Shown: positions 11,684-22,100 of the stretch, piece by piece
Numbering within the stretch: position 1 is the stretch's first letter
Layout of the letters: every line of letters begins with the position of its first letter
Assembly: GCA_963930655.1 (NCBI GenBank)
Contig: OZ005613.1
Span: forward strand, 12,098,501-12,162,500
Length of the DNA: 64,000 bases
Reading direction: 5' to 3'
Source of the DNA: Myrica gale
Taxonomy: Eukaryota; Streptophyta; Magnoliopsida; Fagales; Myricaceae
Made by a program: the position numbers and the translations under genes
The notes under the pieces: generated by a model
Database searches by the model: none
Told to the model about the DNA's origin: nothing
What the model saw: only the letters and a program-made list of their open reading frames with translations

Positions 11684-12616
11684 ATTAGTTAATTTCCAGA
11701 CAATGTATAAATTCTATTTTGTATAGCTTATATTTAGTATAGTTTAATTTTTGCATTGTTCAGTACTTATATTCATCTAAGTTTCTTATATTTCTAAGTT
11801 AGGTCGCCAAAAGTTGCACTTGCACCAAAAAATGGAAGTACTACCATATTTATAGCAAAAAATGGAAGTACTAGCCGTAATGAAAGAGAATAAAAGAATG
11901 GGAAGATATATTGACTGATTCTAGTCAGCTTTTCGATCTAATGAATTCTGTGAAATTTTGTATCCACCAATTTACCCTTCTCTCCAATGCTTCTCTTATT
12001 TGTATACATCTTCAATTGAATATTTTGGACTTTGTCTCCAACATTCACAGGACATGATATGTTGCTAGTATTTTCGCAATTGTATTTGTATGGACTGGGA
12101 AGCTTTATAACATAAATGACTTTAATGAATAATATATGTTGGATGTATGAATTCAATACCCAATAAATTTTATTAATAATGGTTGGCCTTTGTCAGTGTT
12201 AGTGATTTGACATGCTTTTCAATTAGAGATATTGATTCAATGCCAAAAGTTAAATAACAAATTCAAGAATAGAATTTGGAGATTTATGGCATGTATATGT
12301 GGGAGTAAGCACGTATTGTATGATAAATTAATTTACGCATTGTATTGTATTGGATTCTATGTTGTTGGACTTTGTATGAATTCAGTACCCAATAAATTGT
12401 ATTAATAATGGTTGTTTTACATGTTTGTAATACTTATAAATAGAGATAGCATACCCACTGCAACCCATATCCTGAGCACCCAAAGAACCTACGTCCTGAG
12501 TTCTTCTCTATCCATAAAGTTCTCATCTTAGCTTGTATACCACAGTAATAGAACAGGTCCCCCCTTAAATCATTTGTGCTTGCGGAAGAGAATGATGAAG
12601 CTGACTGCTGCATTTT
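11684..12616. other. MULE interior without recognised gene
   Basis: AT-rich non-coding sequence. It contains a direct repeat of about 37 bp (12147-12184 and 12378-12414, both with CCCAATAAATT and TATTAATAATGGTTG), about 230 bp apart. Nothing else is recognisable. Confidence 0.4.
12147..12414. repeat. Direct repeat pair, about 37 bp, spaced about 230 bp
   Basis: Each copy runs from TGAATTCA through CCCAATAAATT to TATTAATAATGGTTG, with a few mismatches. It suggests a local duplication of about 230 bp. No function inferred. Confidence 0.6.
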
Positions 12617-12768
12617 GCGTATGTTTGTTTGCCAAAATTTTGGGGTATATTCTTGAAATTTTGGGGTTTATGAAAAGTAAAGTGTGTGTGTAAAGTTAAA
12701 AATGTTGGAGTGTGTTTGTTTTGCTGAAAATTTTCATGCCCCGAAATGTTGGGAAAACAAACATCACC
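12617..12768. mobile_element. Small MITE-like inverted repeat (about 150 bp)
   Basis: The left arm GTATGTTTGTTTGCCAAAAT pairs with the right arm ending AAAACAAACATCACC (reverse GGTGATGTTTGTTTTCCC...). Both continue into a matching (A/C)AT-TTGGGG-like word. TTT flanks both sides. The style (ATGTTTGTTTG ends) resembles the Tourist-like element at 39580. The boundary is approximate. Confidence 0.45.
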
Positions 12769-14027
12769 TTTATAGAACGGGACAAGCATGCAAATCAAAA
12801 TGTTGCCAGAAATAGAACAAGACAAGCTTCCTCCAGCTTGATTACCCACTACGATAGGGATGCACTTTCTTCTTCAACGGAAAGCCACTAGAAATAGACA
12901 AATTCTAACATCTATTAGTTTTTACGCAAGCTAAGCTATTTGTTTAGTACTTCCTTCAGCCATTTTTTTTTTCGTTTTGTACTTTTTGTCCTTTTTTTCT
13001 AATGTCGTTTTTAATTGGCGCCATTACTTCAGCCATTGTTTTGTCGTGTTGTCTTTTATTCCTGTCACCATTCAAGTGGCACCATTTTCAACCTTTCAAT
13101 TGGCTCCATTTCGTTCTGACGTGATGTGCTGAGGTGACAAAGCAAGTGACGTGGCAGACCAGGTTGGCACTCACTGTTAAGTCAGCGAAAGAATTTGGAC
13201 GGAAGGGCTTAATATAAAAGCAAGTAAATATTAGGGATGTCGATGATGAAAAAAATAGCATTTATCCTTTTTGAATACCATGGTTAGAAGAATTTGTTAG
13301 ATATGAGAAATCATGTGTACCATAAGTATATCAAAATATTCTTTAGTAATATGAAAGTTTCAAAACATGTGGGTGAGAGCTTAACTATTAAGAGTTTATT
13401 GCTTAGGAATGAGGTTGAGTTGGATCCCGTTAAACTTGGTAGGATTTTGGAGATTCCTTGCAATGCGCAACCAATGTATGATTTGAAGAGGGTGTCTCGG
13501 GTTTCAAACTTTAAATATAATGATGTCGTTAGGTTCCTTCTCGATCTTGATGAAACATAAGAAATTTCGAGCAAAATTGAGGCCAAAGACCTTTCCATCT
13601 TCTATAGACTCATTCATCTTATTTACACATACAATTTACTACCTAAGGGTGGTCAAAGGGAGGTGTGGACATTTATATTATCAAACACCTCATAAAACCA
13701 TAAGCCTATAAACCTTTCCTATATTATGCTTAGCCATAGAGCAGATGAGCATGAGCATAAGAAAAATCTCCCATATGGCTTGATTTTCACCAAGATTTTA
13801 CACATTTTACAATCCCGAAGGATATGATGGAGTTTCAAATTGTAGCCCATCTCAATCCCTTTAACATACACACTTTGAGGAAGATGGGTTACAAGAAGAG
13901 AGAGTGGATATGGAAGGAGGATAGTAGTGGTGATGAGGGTGAGGGAGGTAACGAGGGTGATGAGGATGCAGTCGTTCCTCCTTCCTCAGCTACTCATGGG
14001 GAGACTTCTGAATCAAACACTGATTAG

Positions 14028-14555
14028 AAACACTCAGTTGATGCACGCATCAATACCTTGGAGTTGGATTTAAAGTCCTAGAGAAAAGAGCAGCAAAAAT
14101 ACATAGAATAGGTGCGTCAATTCAAAAAAGAGCAACAATTGTACTTTGTAAATATTAAAGCCACCATCCAAGCTTTGCACACTAACTTTTCTAGTCAATT
14201 TCAAACAACTTAGTGAATCTTGTTATGTGGTGTATTTATATTTTTGAATTTTGCTCATTAAGATAAAAATAATAATAACTTTTCTCAAATAAATATAAAA
14301 AATTGGCAACACCCAGTATGAGGGTTGTGTTCTCAAATATCTTTTGAACTTACCTCTACCAAGTTCTCCCACTTGCGTCACTCTATCTTAGGGTCTAACC
14401 CACTACAAAGAGGTCTAACCGAAAAACTGGGGAAAATGATTAGTGGGGTTTGGACAAATCTCTCTCCAACATGCATCACTCTATCTTACTGGTCCTACCC
14501 ACTACTAAAAGATTAGAACATTAGTGTGTAACTTAATGTGTAATTGAAAAAAATA
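14028..14555. other. 3' part of the long-TIR element, coiled-coil-like tail and AT-rich DNA
   Basis: Directly after the acidic tail of the Transposase_32-like ORF, one frame gives a Lys/Gln/Glu-rich stretch (about 14030-14210) broken by stops. This could be the decayed C-terminus of the same protein. From 14220 to the right TIR no feature was seen. Confidence 0.35.
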
Positions 14556-15050
14556 AATTCCTTCACACAACATAAACAAAAATCTTGAATAGCCGAACAA
14601 AAATAACTTACCTTGAAAAACTCAACAAAATTCCTCACTTGTCTCAACCTTCTGAGCAAAGAGGTTCGGCCGATTAGGAAGAAGTCTAACCTAAAACTAT
14701 GAGAGGGATTACTAGGATTTGGGCGAGGCTTAAGTGATTCGGGGAGAGGAATTTGGGACACTGAACAAGGAATTGAGAATTATTTTAATTTGGTATGTTT
14801 TGGGGAGATGTAAAGAAGCACGTCTTTTTTTTTGCCATACTAGTCGGACCTCTTTGCTCGCTTAATTTTATTGGTACGATTGGTATTACTGAGTGAAAGC
14901 GCAACAAGCTAAAACAGTAAGGAGACGAGCCGAGCCACGCGCCCATGCTTTCATTAATTGACGTAGCACCCTCAGGAGCGTCGAATTTGTTACAGCTCAT
15001 CCAGGCCTTCCATCTGCATATATCTGGAAATTAAGTGTCGGGATGGAATC
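14556..15050 (-). repeat. Right terminal inverted repeat of the nested long-TIR element
   Basis: Reverse-complement partner of 4087-4596 with scattered substitutions and small indels. The outermost 20 bases agree with the left end. The divergence between the two TIRs indicates an old insertion. Confidence 0.75.
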
Positions 15051-15551
15051 CGAATCCAGTTGGGGCAATAACTCTCGATACAATCTGGTGCCACAGGAAT
15101 AGCCTAGTCCATAACGGGAAACGTTTGGAGCTTGTTGATTTGACTTGATCCGTGTTGCAGTGATACATAGCTCATAGAGAGGCATGGAAGGCACAAGAGA
15201 GTGTTCAAATCCTCCAGTGGAAACCGCCACCTGAGGGGGCCAAAAAAATCAATTTTGATGTCTTAGTTAGGGATAACTGGTTTTGCGTTGCGGTCGTAGG
15301 CAAGAATAATAGGGGATTGTACTGACACTACGTACAAGTAAATCTAGGGGCAGTAACCCTCTTAAAAGGGAAGCTAGAGATGCCCACTTGGCCTTTGCTT
15401 TAGCAGAAGAATTCATTAACTGCATAGTGCTGGTGGAGGGTGACTCGTAAAAACCTGGTGGAATAGGTTTTGCATCATAATACTACCTTGGATTGGTTCT
15501 CTTTCTTAATCAAAACAACTAGTCTTATTCATACTCCAACCACAAAAAAAC
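15051..15551 (+). pseudogene. LINE ORF2 relic continued: linker, RNase H, 3' end
   Basis: Continues the LINE cut at 4086. It codes for a linker ending CHRNSLVHNGK and then an RNase H start (WKPPPEGAKKINFDVLVRDN). The end at about 15541-15551 is a short A-run. Frames are broken by several stops. The same zf-RVT-to-RNase-H order is seen in the LINE at 33663-34028 (minus). Confidence 0.7.
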
Positions 15552-15552
15552 A

Positions 15553-16955
15553 TTAAGGGGGTTCCGTCCCTGTGTACAACCAAGTTAAATTAGAAAAATG
15601 CTCACAAGTACAAGGATTACTTCCTGAGATCAACTCAGTGACGGCCCAACAAGTCAACTGGTGCACCGTCGTATTTGTACATCCACGAATATGGTTGAAA
15701 TTCCAATCCTGCAACCACCTAAAAGAGTCATTAATTTCCAACACAGTATGATTAATCCGCCATTCATTCTTCTAGGGAAACTGTTGAAGGGCTTTGATAA
15801 CGATTTCATAATCACCATCAAGAATGAGATTTGTAAAACCTTGCTAAGTAGCTAACTCCACCCCCAATTTCTCTACCTTTGTCTCGCCTACCAGTGGACA
15901 TCTCTGATAGCTACATCAACATTTACCTTCGCCACATTTTTTGATGGTAGTTACCAGAGTTGTGTACTAGTTGGTTCAAGCTTCTGTCTCCAAGCTTCTT
16001 GATGCTCCCAACTCAGCTTCCTCACTCTCATCGCTAATTTCCTCACAACCTTTCCTTTAGTGCACAACTCGGTTCCTGCTGCCCCATACCAGATCAATCG
16101 CGTTCACTACAAACAACTGGAAATGATGTTGGTCCTCCAGTGGTATCCCGATGGTCTGAAGCGGGTGTAATATTTTTTGAACCCAGTTACATACTGAGCC
16201 TTCACCAAATGCTACAATATTGAGTTTTCTGGGTGACTCACTCCAAATGGCACGGCTCTAAGGACATCACAATAACAAATGGTGAAGAGATTCCTGACTT
16301 TCTCCTAGTAACAAGCATAGCATCTCCTCCGCCTCAGCCTATTGAATCCCTATTCAATCTTCCACTTTCCATTTTGTCGGAAGAATATCCTAAGACTATG
16401 TGCAGATTCACAAAAATTCACCTGAAGGAGCAATTGGCAAAAATAACTTGTTCGGCATGTCAGCTGCTGGTATGCGTATCTGTAATATAGCATCTGTCGA
16501 TTCCTGTGTAAACAACCTCCTAATCTTCACCACATCTCAGCGTTTACCATCAACTAAAAGTAAATCACTGACAGTCATAGATTCTTTCTTGGTCTTTGTC
16601 CCCTCCAATAACACTGGCTTAAAACCAGGCAGAGAGAAGACCCATGGGTTTCTTTAAATTGAGATGTCCTTTCCATTCCCCACTTGGTAGCACATCTCTC
16701 CCAACAACACATCACAATTTTTCACAATACTCTTCCAGATCCAAGAATCTTTACTATCCACTCCTACTTGCCAAAAATCCTTCCCTCGCATATATTTCCC
16801 ACCTAGCACACGAACCCACAAACTGTCACTTTTAGTCAACATTTTCCAAGCCAACTTTGACACCATATCTGTTTTAACCTCTGAAGTTAATCGGATTCCC
16901 AAGCCTCCCTCCCCTTGAGGTGAACAAATTGTCTTCCATGCCTTTAAAGAAGGCC
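15553..16955 (-). pseudogene. Minus-strand LINE ORF2 3' fragment
   Basis: At 16654-16950 the minus strand reads AWKTICSPQGEGGLGIR, then KLAWKMLTKSDSLWVRVLGG and KDSWIWKSIVKN. This is the conserved segment after RT in plant L1 ORF2. At 15553-15744 it reads a decayed RNase H end (SFRWLQDWNFNHIRG, HQLTCWAVTE). Many frameshifts lie between. It is truncated at its 5' side by the long-TIR element at 16955. Confidence 0.7.
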
Positions 16956-18200
16956 AAAATAGTACGCTTGCCCCTATGGTATAGGCTTTTCCTGAATATG
17001 TCTTTAGGGTTCATTTTGTTGTCCCGCTACCCCTGTGATGATGTACCTTTCTCAAAAATACCCCTCCATCCATAATTCGTCTCCAAAGTAATGGAATTTG
17101 TTGAGCTGTCAAAAATTTCCACGTCATGGCCAATAAAAAGAGAACAAATGTTCAATTTGTTAACTGGGCTAATGTCCCTGTGGTTCCGTACACTCCACGT
17201 TGTCAACAAAAATTTCATGCCAAAAATGCCCCTGCCACATCAGCTGAAGAAGACCATTGTCCCAAATCCAAATTGCTTTTCCCCCATATTGATTTCGACC
17301 GAAACTCTTTTGCTGTTCGTGAAATTGCTTTTCCCCAAATTCAAAAAATGACCATACAAGGAATCTCAATCTAAAAGACCTTCGTGGCTCTTGTATCTGG
17401 TTCTAAGTGAGAATCAACAGCGCTGCAAACGACTAACAGTAGAGACAAGTTAAAAAAGAAAAAGCTTACACTGCGTTTTAGCTATTCACGTAGGTGGGTT
17501 TCATGAAAATGGCTTGCTTTTTTTAATTTTTATTGTGGACTACAAAGGTTTTTCCTATGTGGAGTGAATTATTGGTGTTGAATCTTTGATATTCCTTGAT
17601 TTTGTGAAGTCAATTGTCTATGATTTGTTTTGGGTTTGGTTTGAATCTTCTGGATTTGGTGCTTTCTCACAACACAAAGCCGACAAGGCAAAGTGCCCGC
17701 TCTTTTTATCCTGCGATGGAATCGAAGGTAGCGTGGAATGGGCACGGTTAGATTATATGTTCCTTTCGTTCGAGTGATTTGGGGAAAATGGGCACGATTC
17801 GAGTGATTTGGGGCAAATTGCTTGGGTTCGAGTGATTTGTGGAAATGTTCGAGTGGAAGCGGATACGAATGGGATCGGCGATGGGGGCCAAAAAGTGCAA
17901 TATTTTTTTACTAACGTGGCAGGGGCAATTTCAGAATGAGAAAATTGTTGACAGTGTGGACTGTACAGGAACCATAGGGATATATGCCCAGTCAGCAAAT
18001 TGAACACGTGTCCTATTTCTATTGGCCATGACGTGTAATTTTTTGACAACTCAGCAAATTATGTTAGTTTGCAGACGGATTATGGACGGATGGGTATTTT
18101 TGGAAAAATGTACATCGCCACAGGGGCAGCGGGAAAATAAAATGTACCCTAAGGACATATTCAGGAAAAGTCTAATACCACATGATCACGCCTAATATTT
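16955..18200. mobile_element. Small long-TIR element (family of 58683-60583), no gene recognised inside
   Basis: Left arm 16955-17370 contains GTCCCGCTACCCCTGTG, then CCACGTCATGGCCAAT and GTTCAATTTGTTAACTG. The right arm 17870-18200 repeats these in reverse (CACAGGGGCAGCGGGA, GGCCATGACGTG). The same arms flank the DM13-DOMON fragment at 58683-60583. The ends are diverged and no target duplication was confirmed, so borders are within about 10 bp. The core 17370-17870 holds three tandem copies of CGAGTGATTTGGGG-like units (17769, 17798, 17827; period 29) and no recognised gene. Confidence 0.75.
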
Positions 18201-18214
18201 TAATCTTTAAAGAA

Positions 18215-18475
18215 AGATTCATTTGTTTCTCAGCCACCCCGGATTGGTTAATTGAAGGAGAAGGTAGCACCTTGAGGCTTCTGTTACAGCACCATCCTCA
18301 ATGGCATATCCAGTGGACCCCGAGGGAAGGCAATTGGATGGCTCATAATTTAGCCCAATGGGGTTGTGGGTGCGAGACACAAGGAGACGTTGCATTTGGA
18401 GATGTACCACTATCTGCAGTCTCTTGTGATGACTGCAAAAACAGCAGAGTTGTTTTGGAATGAAAGTTGTATGTT
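18215..18475 (+). pseudogene. LINE ORF2 3' tail (RNase H C-terminus)
   Basis: Reads LLQHHPQWHIQWTPREGNWM then AHNLAQWGC, the typical last part of the RNase H domain of plant L1 elements (compare WSLHWVPRRLNYQAHLLAQW at 47200). It is 5'-truncated at the border of the long-TIR element. The rest of the LINE is absent here. Confidence 0.7.
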
Positions 18476-19147
18476 ACGCAGAAAAACATGACTGCAGACG
18501 TAGTTCACTCATTTATGAAGCCCACTACGATGATACTGCAGAAACATAACCGCGTTCGTTTCTCAAAATTTTGGTACCAACAAATTTCAGCCGGATTAAA
18601 AAATTATAAAATAATCTCTTCTCTCATTAAATAATTATTTTTTTATTGTAATATTCATTCAAATTTTTTTCCTTTTCATTTTTTCACTAACTCCTATAAA
18701 ATAACTTTACTTTTTCATCAATTTTAATACCCAAAAATTTTCACCACCCAAAATTTTCACAAACAAATCCAAAGGAGACTAAGACTCAATCCAGAAGCTT
18801 TATGAAAAGTCTCACCTATAAGGCTATTGACAAAAATTTTGTTTTATTTGTTAGAGCTTTCAACTTTGTGAAGCACTTGTGTTGAAGCAAATTCCGCCCT
18901 GTTGTTTGTGAATTAATAATCATGGCGCATTTGCCTTCAGCAAAATTCCTCGCTTAATTTGAGAGACCAAAACCTGAATTAGTTATATTTCTTACACCCA
19001 CTTTAAACAGCCAAAAATCAAGGCAAGCCACACAAAGCCCAACCACACTGCACACTCAGAAATGTATATTATATACACTTCAGTGTGAAGCTCACTGAGA
19101 TGGTAAGCCAACATTGCTTCTTCCTAGCCCTCTTTTGTCCTGTCGCT
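18476..19147. other. Intergenic, 3' flank of the CHUP1-like gene
   Basis: AT-rich with no recognisable gene. Since the CHUP1-like gene ends at 19148 on the minus strand, the right part must contain its 3' UTR. No clear polyadenylation signal was chosen. Confidence 0.4.
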
Positions 19148-22100
19148 TTACTTTTTGTTGAGAACGTGAGCAAGGTTGCGAAGCTCTTCAAACGCGTGCA
19201 TTGTTTCAGCATCAAATCCTCCTGCAAACTGGAATAAAAGCATCACGAAAAAATGTCAGCACTATATTTTGTAATATTTCAGCAGACCCACCATCGACCT
19301 GTAGCTCATGCTTACTGTTCTTCTCTCTGTTTTTTTTTAAACGGATAAGTCTTGTGCATTACTTAAGAGGTTTGAACAGAGTCTATGATCGCTTTGAAGA
19401 AAGAGATAAAAGAACTTGGAATCTTGTAAAGTTGTTAGCTTTAATGATTTTTGCTTCTTCAAGACTAAACCAAGGTGGAAGCAATCAAGTGAAAGAAAAA
19501 AAACCCGCGTTCAGTTAAAATGATCCAGAAAAACCTAATTCTTATGCTACAAACCTGATGGATTCTGAAAGCAAATCGCACTCCTTGAAGTAGCATATAG
19601 TCCATTGCAGGATCTTTTTCCGGAGCCGCCTTTGACTGAAGTTCCATAGCTACCCTCTTTATGTACTTTTTGGCCAAAGTGACGGAGCCAAACTTTATCT
19701 GCAATCAGGTTTGTGCAGCTTGGGTGAGACTTTAATAAATAAATAGATAGAAAAAGAAAAAGAAAAGAAAAGAAAACCAATGCTCTTTTCTCTTTCCCAT
19801 TCTTCCCCTCTCTAGAATTGATTCACAAACCATTTAGTAGGTAAGGGGCTAAAACTTGGATAGCCTCTTTTTTACCACTTCTTCCAGGAAGCTTTCTTCA
19901 CAAAGATTTCTAAATTGTTTATGGGGTTTGTTGGAATAGAAGAAAAGTTCTCTTTTGAGGAGCTTTTGATTTTGATTTTATTAACTTACTGTAATACCCA
20001 CATAAAGAAGATTGAAAAGAAAATACTATCACGTTTACCTTGCTTATAATACCATTATCAAGTATCCAGTCTGTTGGAATGTGAAATTCTTTGCAATTAC
20101 GCATCAATGAATCCCTTGTTCGGAGAAGGTTGTAAACAGTACGCTCCATCCTGAAAAGATTACAAGTTATGAAGCTTAAGTGTTAGGAGGGTTCTATTCC
20201 TAGCAAAAGAACAACTCAGGAAAAGCAATAGAAATGCTCAGAAGGACAATAGTTCCAACCAGGTTTTTACTTTTCAGACGACGCAACCATTTTCTTCAGT
20301 GCAATGTCACAAGGCAGCCAGGGATCATCTTTGTAACAAGACACTTCAGACTCCAATTTTTTGAGATCCCGATACCCAAATGCTGCTTCTCGCAATGTGT
20401 CAGCTTTCTTCTCTGGCCAATCAAAGTGCTTTAGGACCGCCCTCTCGTCCACCTTCATGACGTAAGCAAAAACAGAGGATAAGAAAGAATCCACAAAGTA
20501 GCAATAAGCAGGTTTACCAACTTCAAAAACCAAGAACTTCAGCTAAGAAAAAAAACCTCAGCTAAAAAAGGATGTCACACCAAAATATGGCAAGTTCGTA
20601 GATTAGTTCTGGCAAAACAGTATCACAGCTATTACAGTATACACGTGGCATATTACTGTATATTCACATACCCATTGGCTTTCAAAACAAGTAAATGAAT
20701 AGAGAGAAGAGGTGAAAGTCTAGAGTTATTTCAGATATATGGATTAAAATAAGGTACTGGGAGTGACAACAATCTACTTACAAGAAAGCAAAGTTCGTCA
20801 TCAAGCCACTTTACAAATGCCACAACATCTTCAATGTTCTGATAAACTGCGGTATTCACCTCTCTTATCAATGAATTTACAAACTCTCCTTGAGTCTCGA
20901 CATCTGCCTTTATCTACATATAAAAGACGACAAACACATTAGCAGGGAGGGATCTAAACCATCTGTTTATTAACTAGCATACATTTCATGTATACTTGGA
21001 TATCTTTTATCTTTCATGGAAATGATAGAATAAGATATGAGCAGACAATTACAGCAAGCAAATGTGAAGATCTGTTCTCAATTTCTCCAATCATGCTACT
21101 ACGAACATTGGCCACCGGGACGTCACAAATTCCACCATTTGAAGACTCCTTTCTGGAATCTCTTTTCATGAGTGAATGGTAAAACTCGACTACTTGTGGG
21201 GCTCGCTTGACCATTCCTGCAGCACTTCTCACGGCAAATTGGGGAGGAGGCGGAGGAGGTGGAGGTGGAATTTGAGCTGAACACTCATCTTTAGGTCCAC
21301 TAGAAATTGAACATGATGGCCTTGGAGGGGGATTTGGAATACGCAAGACCCTTTTCTCAACATCTAAACAAACAGAACTCTTATTTCCTTCTTGGAAATT
21401 CCCAAAAGCTGGTGGTCTATGAGCCATACCCATATCCATATCATATTTCTCAGAAGCTAATGGCTCTACTTCCTTTCCCGTTTCGTTTGTGCATAAAAAA
21501 TAATCGGATTGCCTTCTCTTACTTGTTACCAGCTCTTCTGCACAGCATTTGGATCCACTTATAGAGTGTCTTCTCCTGGGACTACTGATTTCCTCCAACT
21601 CGACCCAGCTTTTATCTGAAAGTTCAGCTGGGCATTCTAAAGTTGGCAAATCATCGTCAGTGATAGGTCATTTCTTTAACTTCTTCACTAGGTTCAATCT
21701 CTTTGCACTATTGGAATCTAAGTACTCATTCCTTAGAGAAGACAACGAACCTACAGATTCAGCACTCCTTTCAACTGAACGGGGGCTGGATGACTTATCA
21801 GAGTTCCCTGTTGAGCATGAATTGCGCAACTCATTTCTCAAACATGAATTCACCCACCTCAAGTAAGCTAGCTCCTCGACCTCATTCAGTCTGCTCATCT
21901 GTAGTCCTTCAACTTGTTTACACAGATCTTCGTTTGTGTGTCTTAGCAAAGACGCTTCAGCTTTAATTTTTGCAACGATGTCACTCTGACAGTAGTCAAG
22001 AAGACATAGGACAATTAGGAAACGAAGTGAACCAAGTTTAAGTCTCCAGGAGGAAAATGAATCGAAACATAGCCAGTACAGTGTACATATATAATTCCCT

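Larger units (their letters stand above)
6544..13268 (+). mobile_element. Mutator-like element (MULE), 6.7 kb, 9-bp target duplication TTTTGAATA
   Basis: The ends are long inverted repeats. The left end (GGGATAA..., GTCCCTGTG..., CACGTCAGAACGAAATTG..., TTGAAAGGTTGAAAACGACGCC) is matched in reverse by 12960-13268 (ATTTCGTTCTGACGTG, CATTTATCC at the end). TTTTGAATA occurs at 6535-6543 and 13269-13277. The Transposase_32-like reading frame continues across the two flanks once the MULE is removed. It carries a MuDR-type transposase relic (10041-11683) and was later hit by a CACTA element (7116-9296). Without the CACTA it would be about 4.5 kb. Confidence 0.85.
5933..14027 (+). pseudogene. Transposase_32-like (putative plant transposon protein) gene, split by MITE and MULE
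   Basis: Segments 5933-6105, 6499-6543 and 13278-14027 read on in one frame once the two insertions and their duplicated targets are removed. The ATG at 5933 gives MVRIKNPAKKGK, which parallels MPRTKQPA in the Sirevirus ORF at 27172. Further shared blocks are FSRRKV, FEIVEHFEYHG, the segment YIKIFFSNMKVS, DPVKLGRILEIPC, KNLPYGLIFTKI and FNIHTLRKMGY, then an acidic tail. Nonsense codons occur near 13284 (TGG-type to TAG), 13558, about 13677 and about 13825, and a frameshift near 13825 precedes the acidic tail. The biochemical role of this family is unknown to me; it is named only from its presence in plant transposons. Confidence 0.7.
4087..15050 (+). mobile_element. Long-TIR DNA element (nested, 10.96 kb now, about 3.8 kb before insertions) with a Transposase_32-like gene
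   Basis: The ends are inverted copies of each other over about 500 bp (4087-4596 and 14556-15050). Both start GATTCCATCCCGACACTTAA reading inward. The element interrupts LINE sequence, which is continuous in sense on both sides. Inside is one recognisable gene, a broken Transposase_32-like ORF (5933-14027). It is split by a MITE (6106-6489) and a MULE (6544-13268). Removing these with their duplicated targets leaves about 3.84 kb. Long TIRs suggest a Mutator-like superfamily, but no clean 8-11 bp target duplication was found at the ends, so the class is open. Confidence 0.7.

Noticed and set aside
4078-15060. A target-site duplication for the long-TIR element (GATTCC/GAATCC words)
   Set aside because: The words are partly inside the inverted repeat and differ; no clean direct duplication of fixed length could be read.
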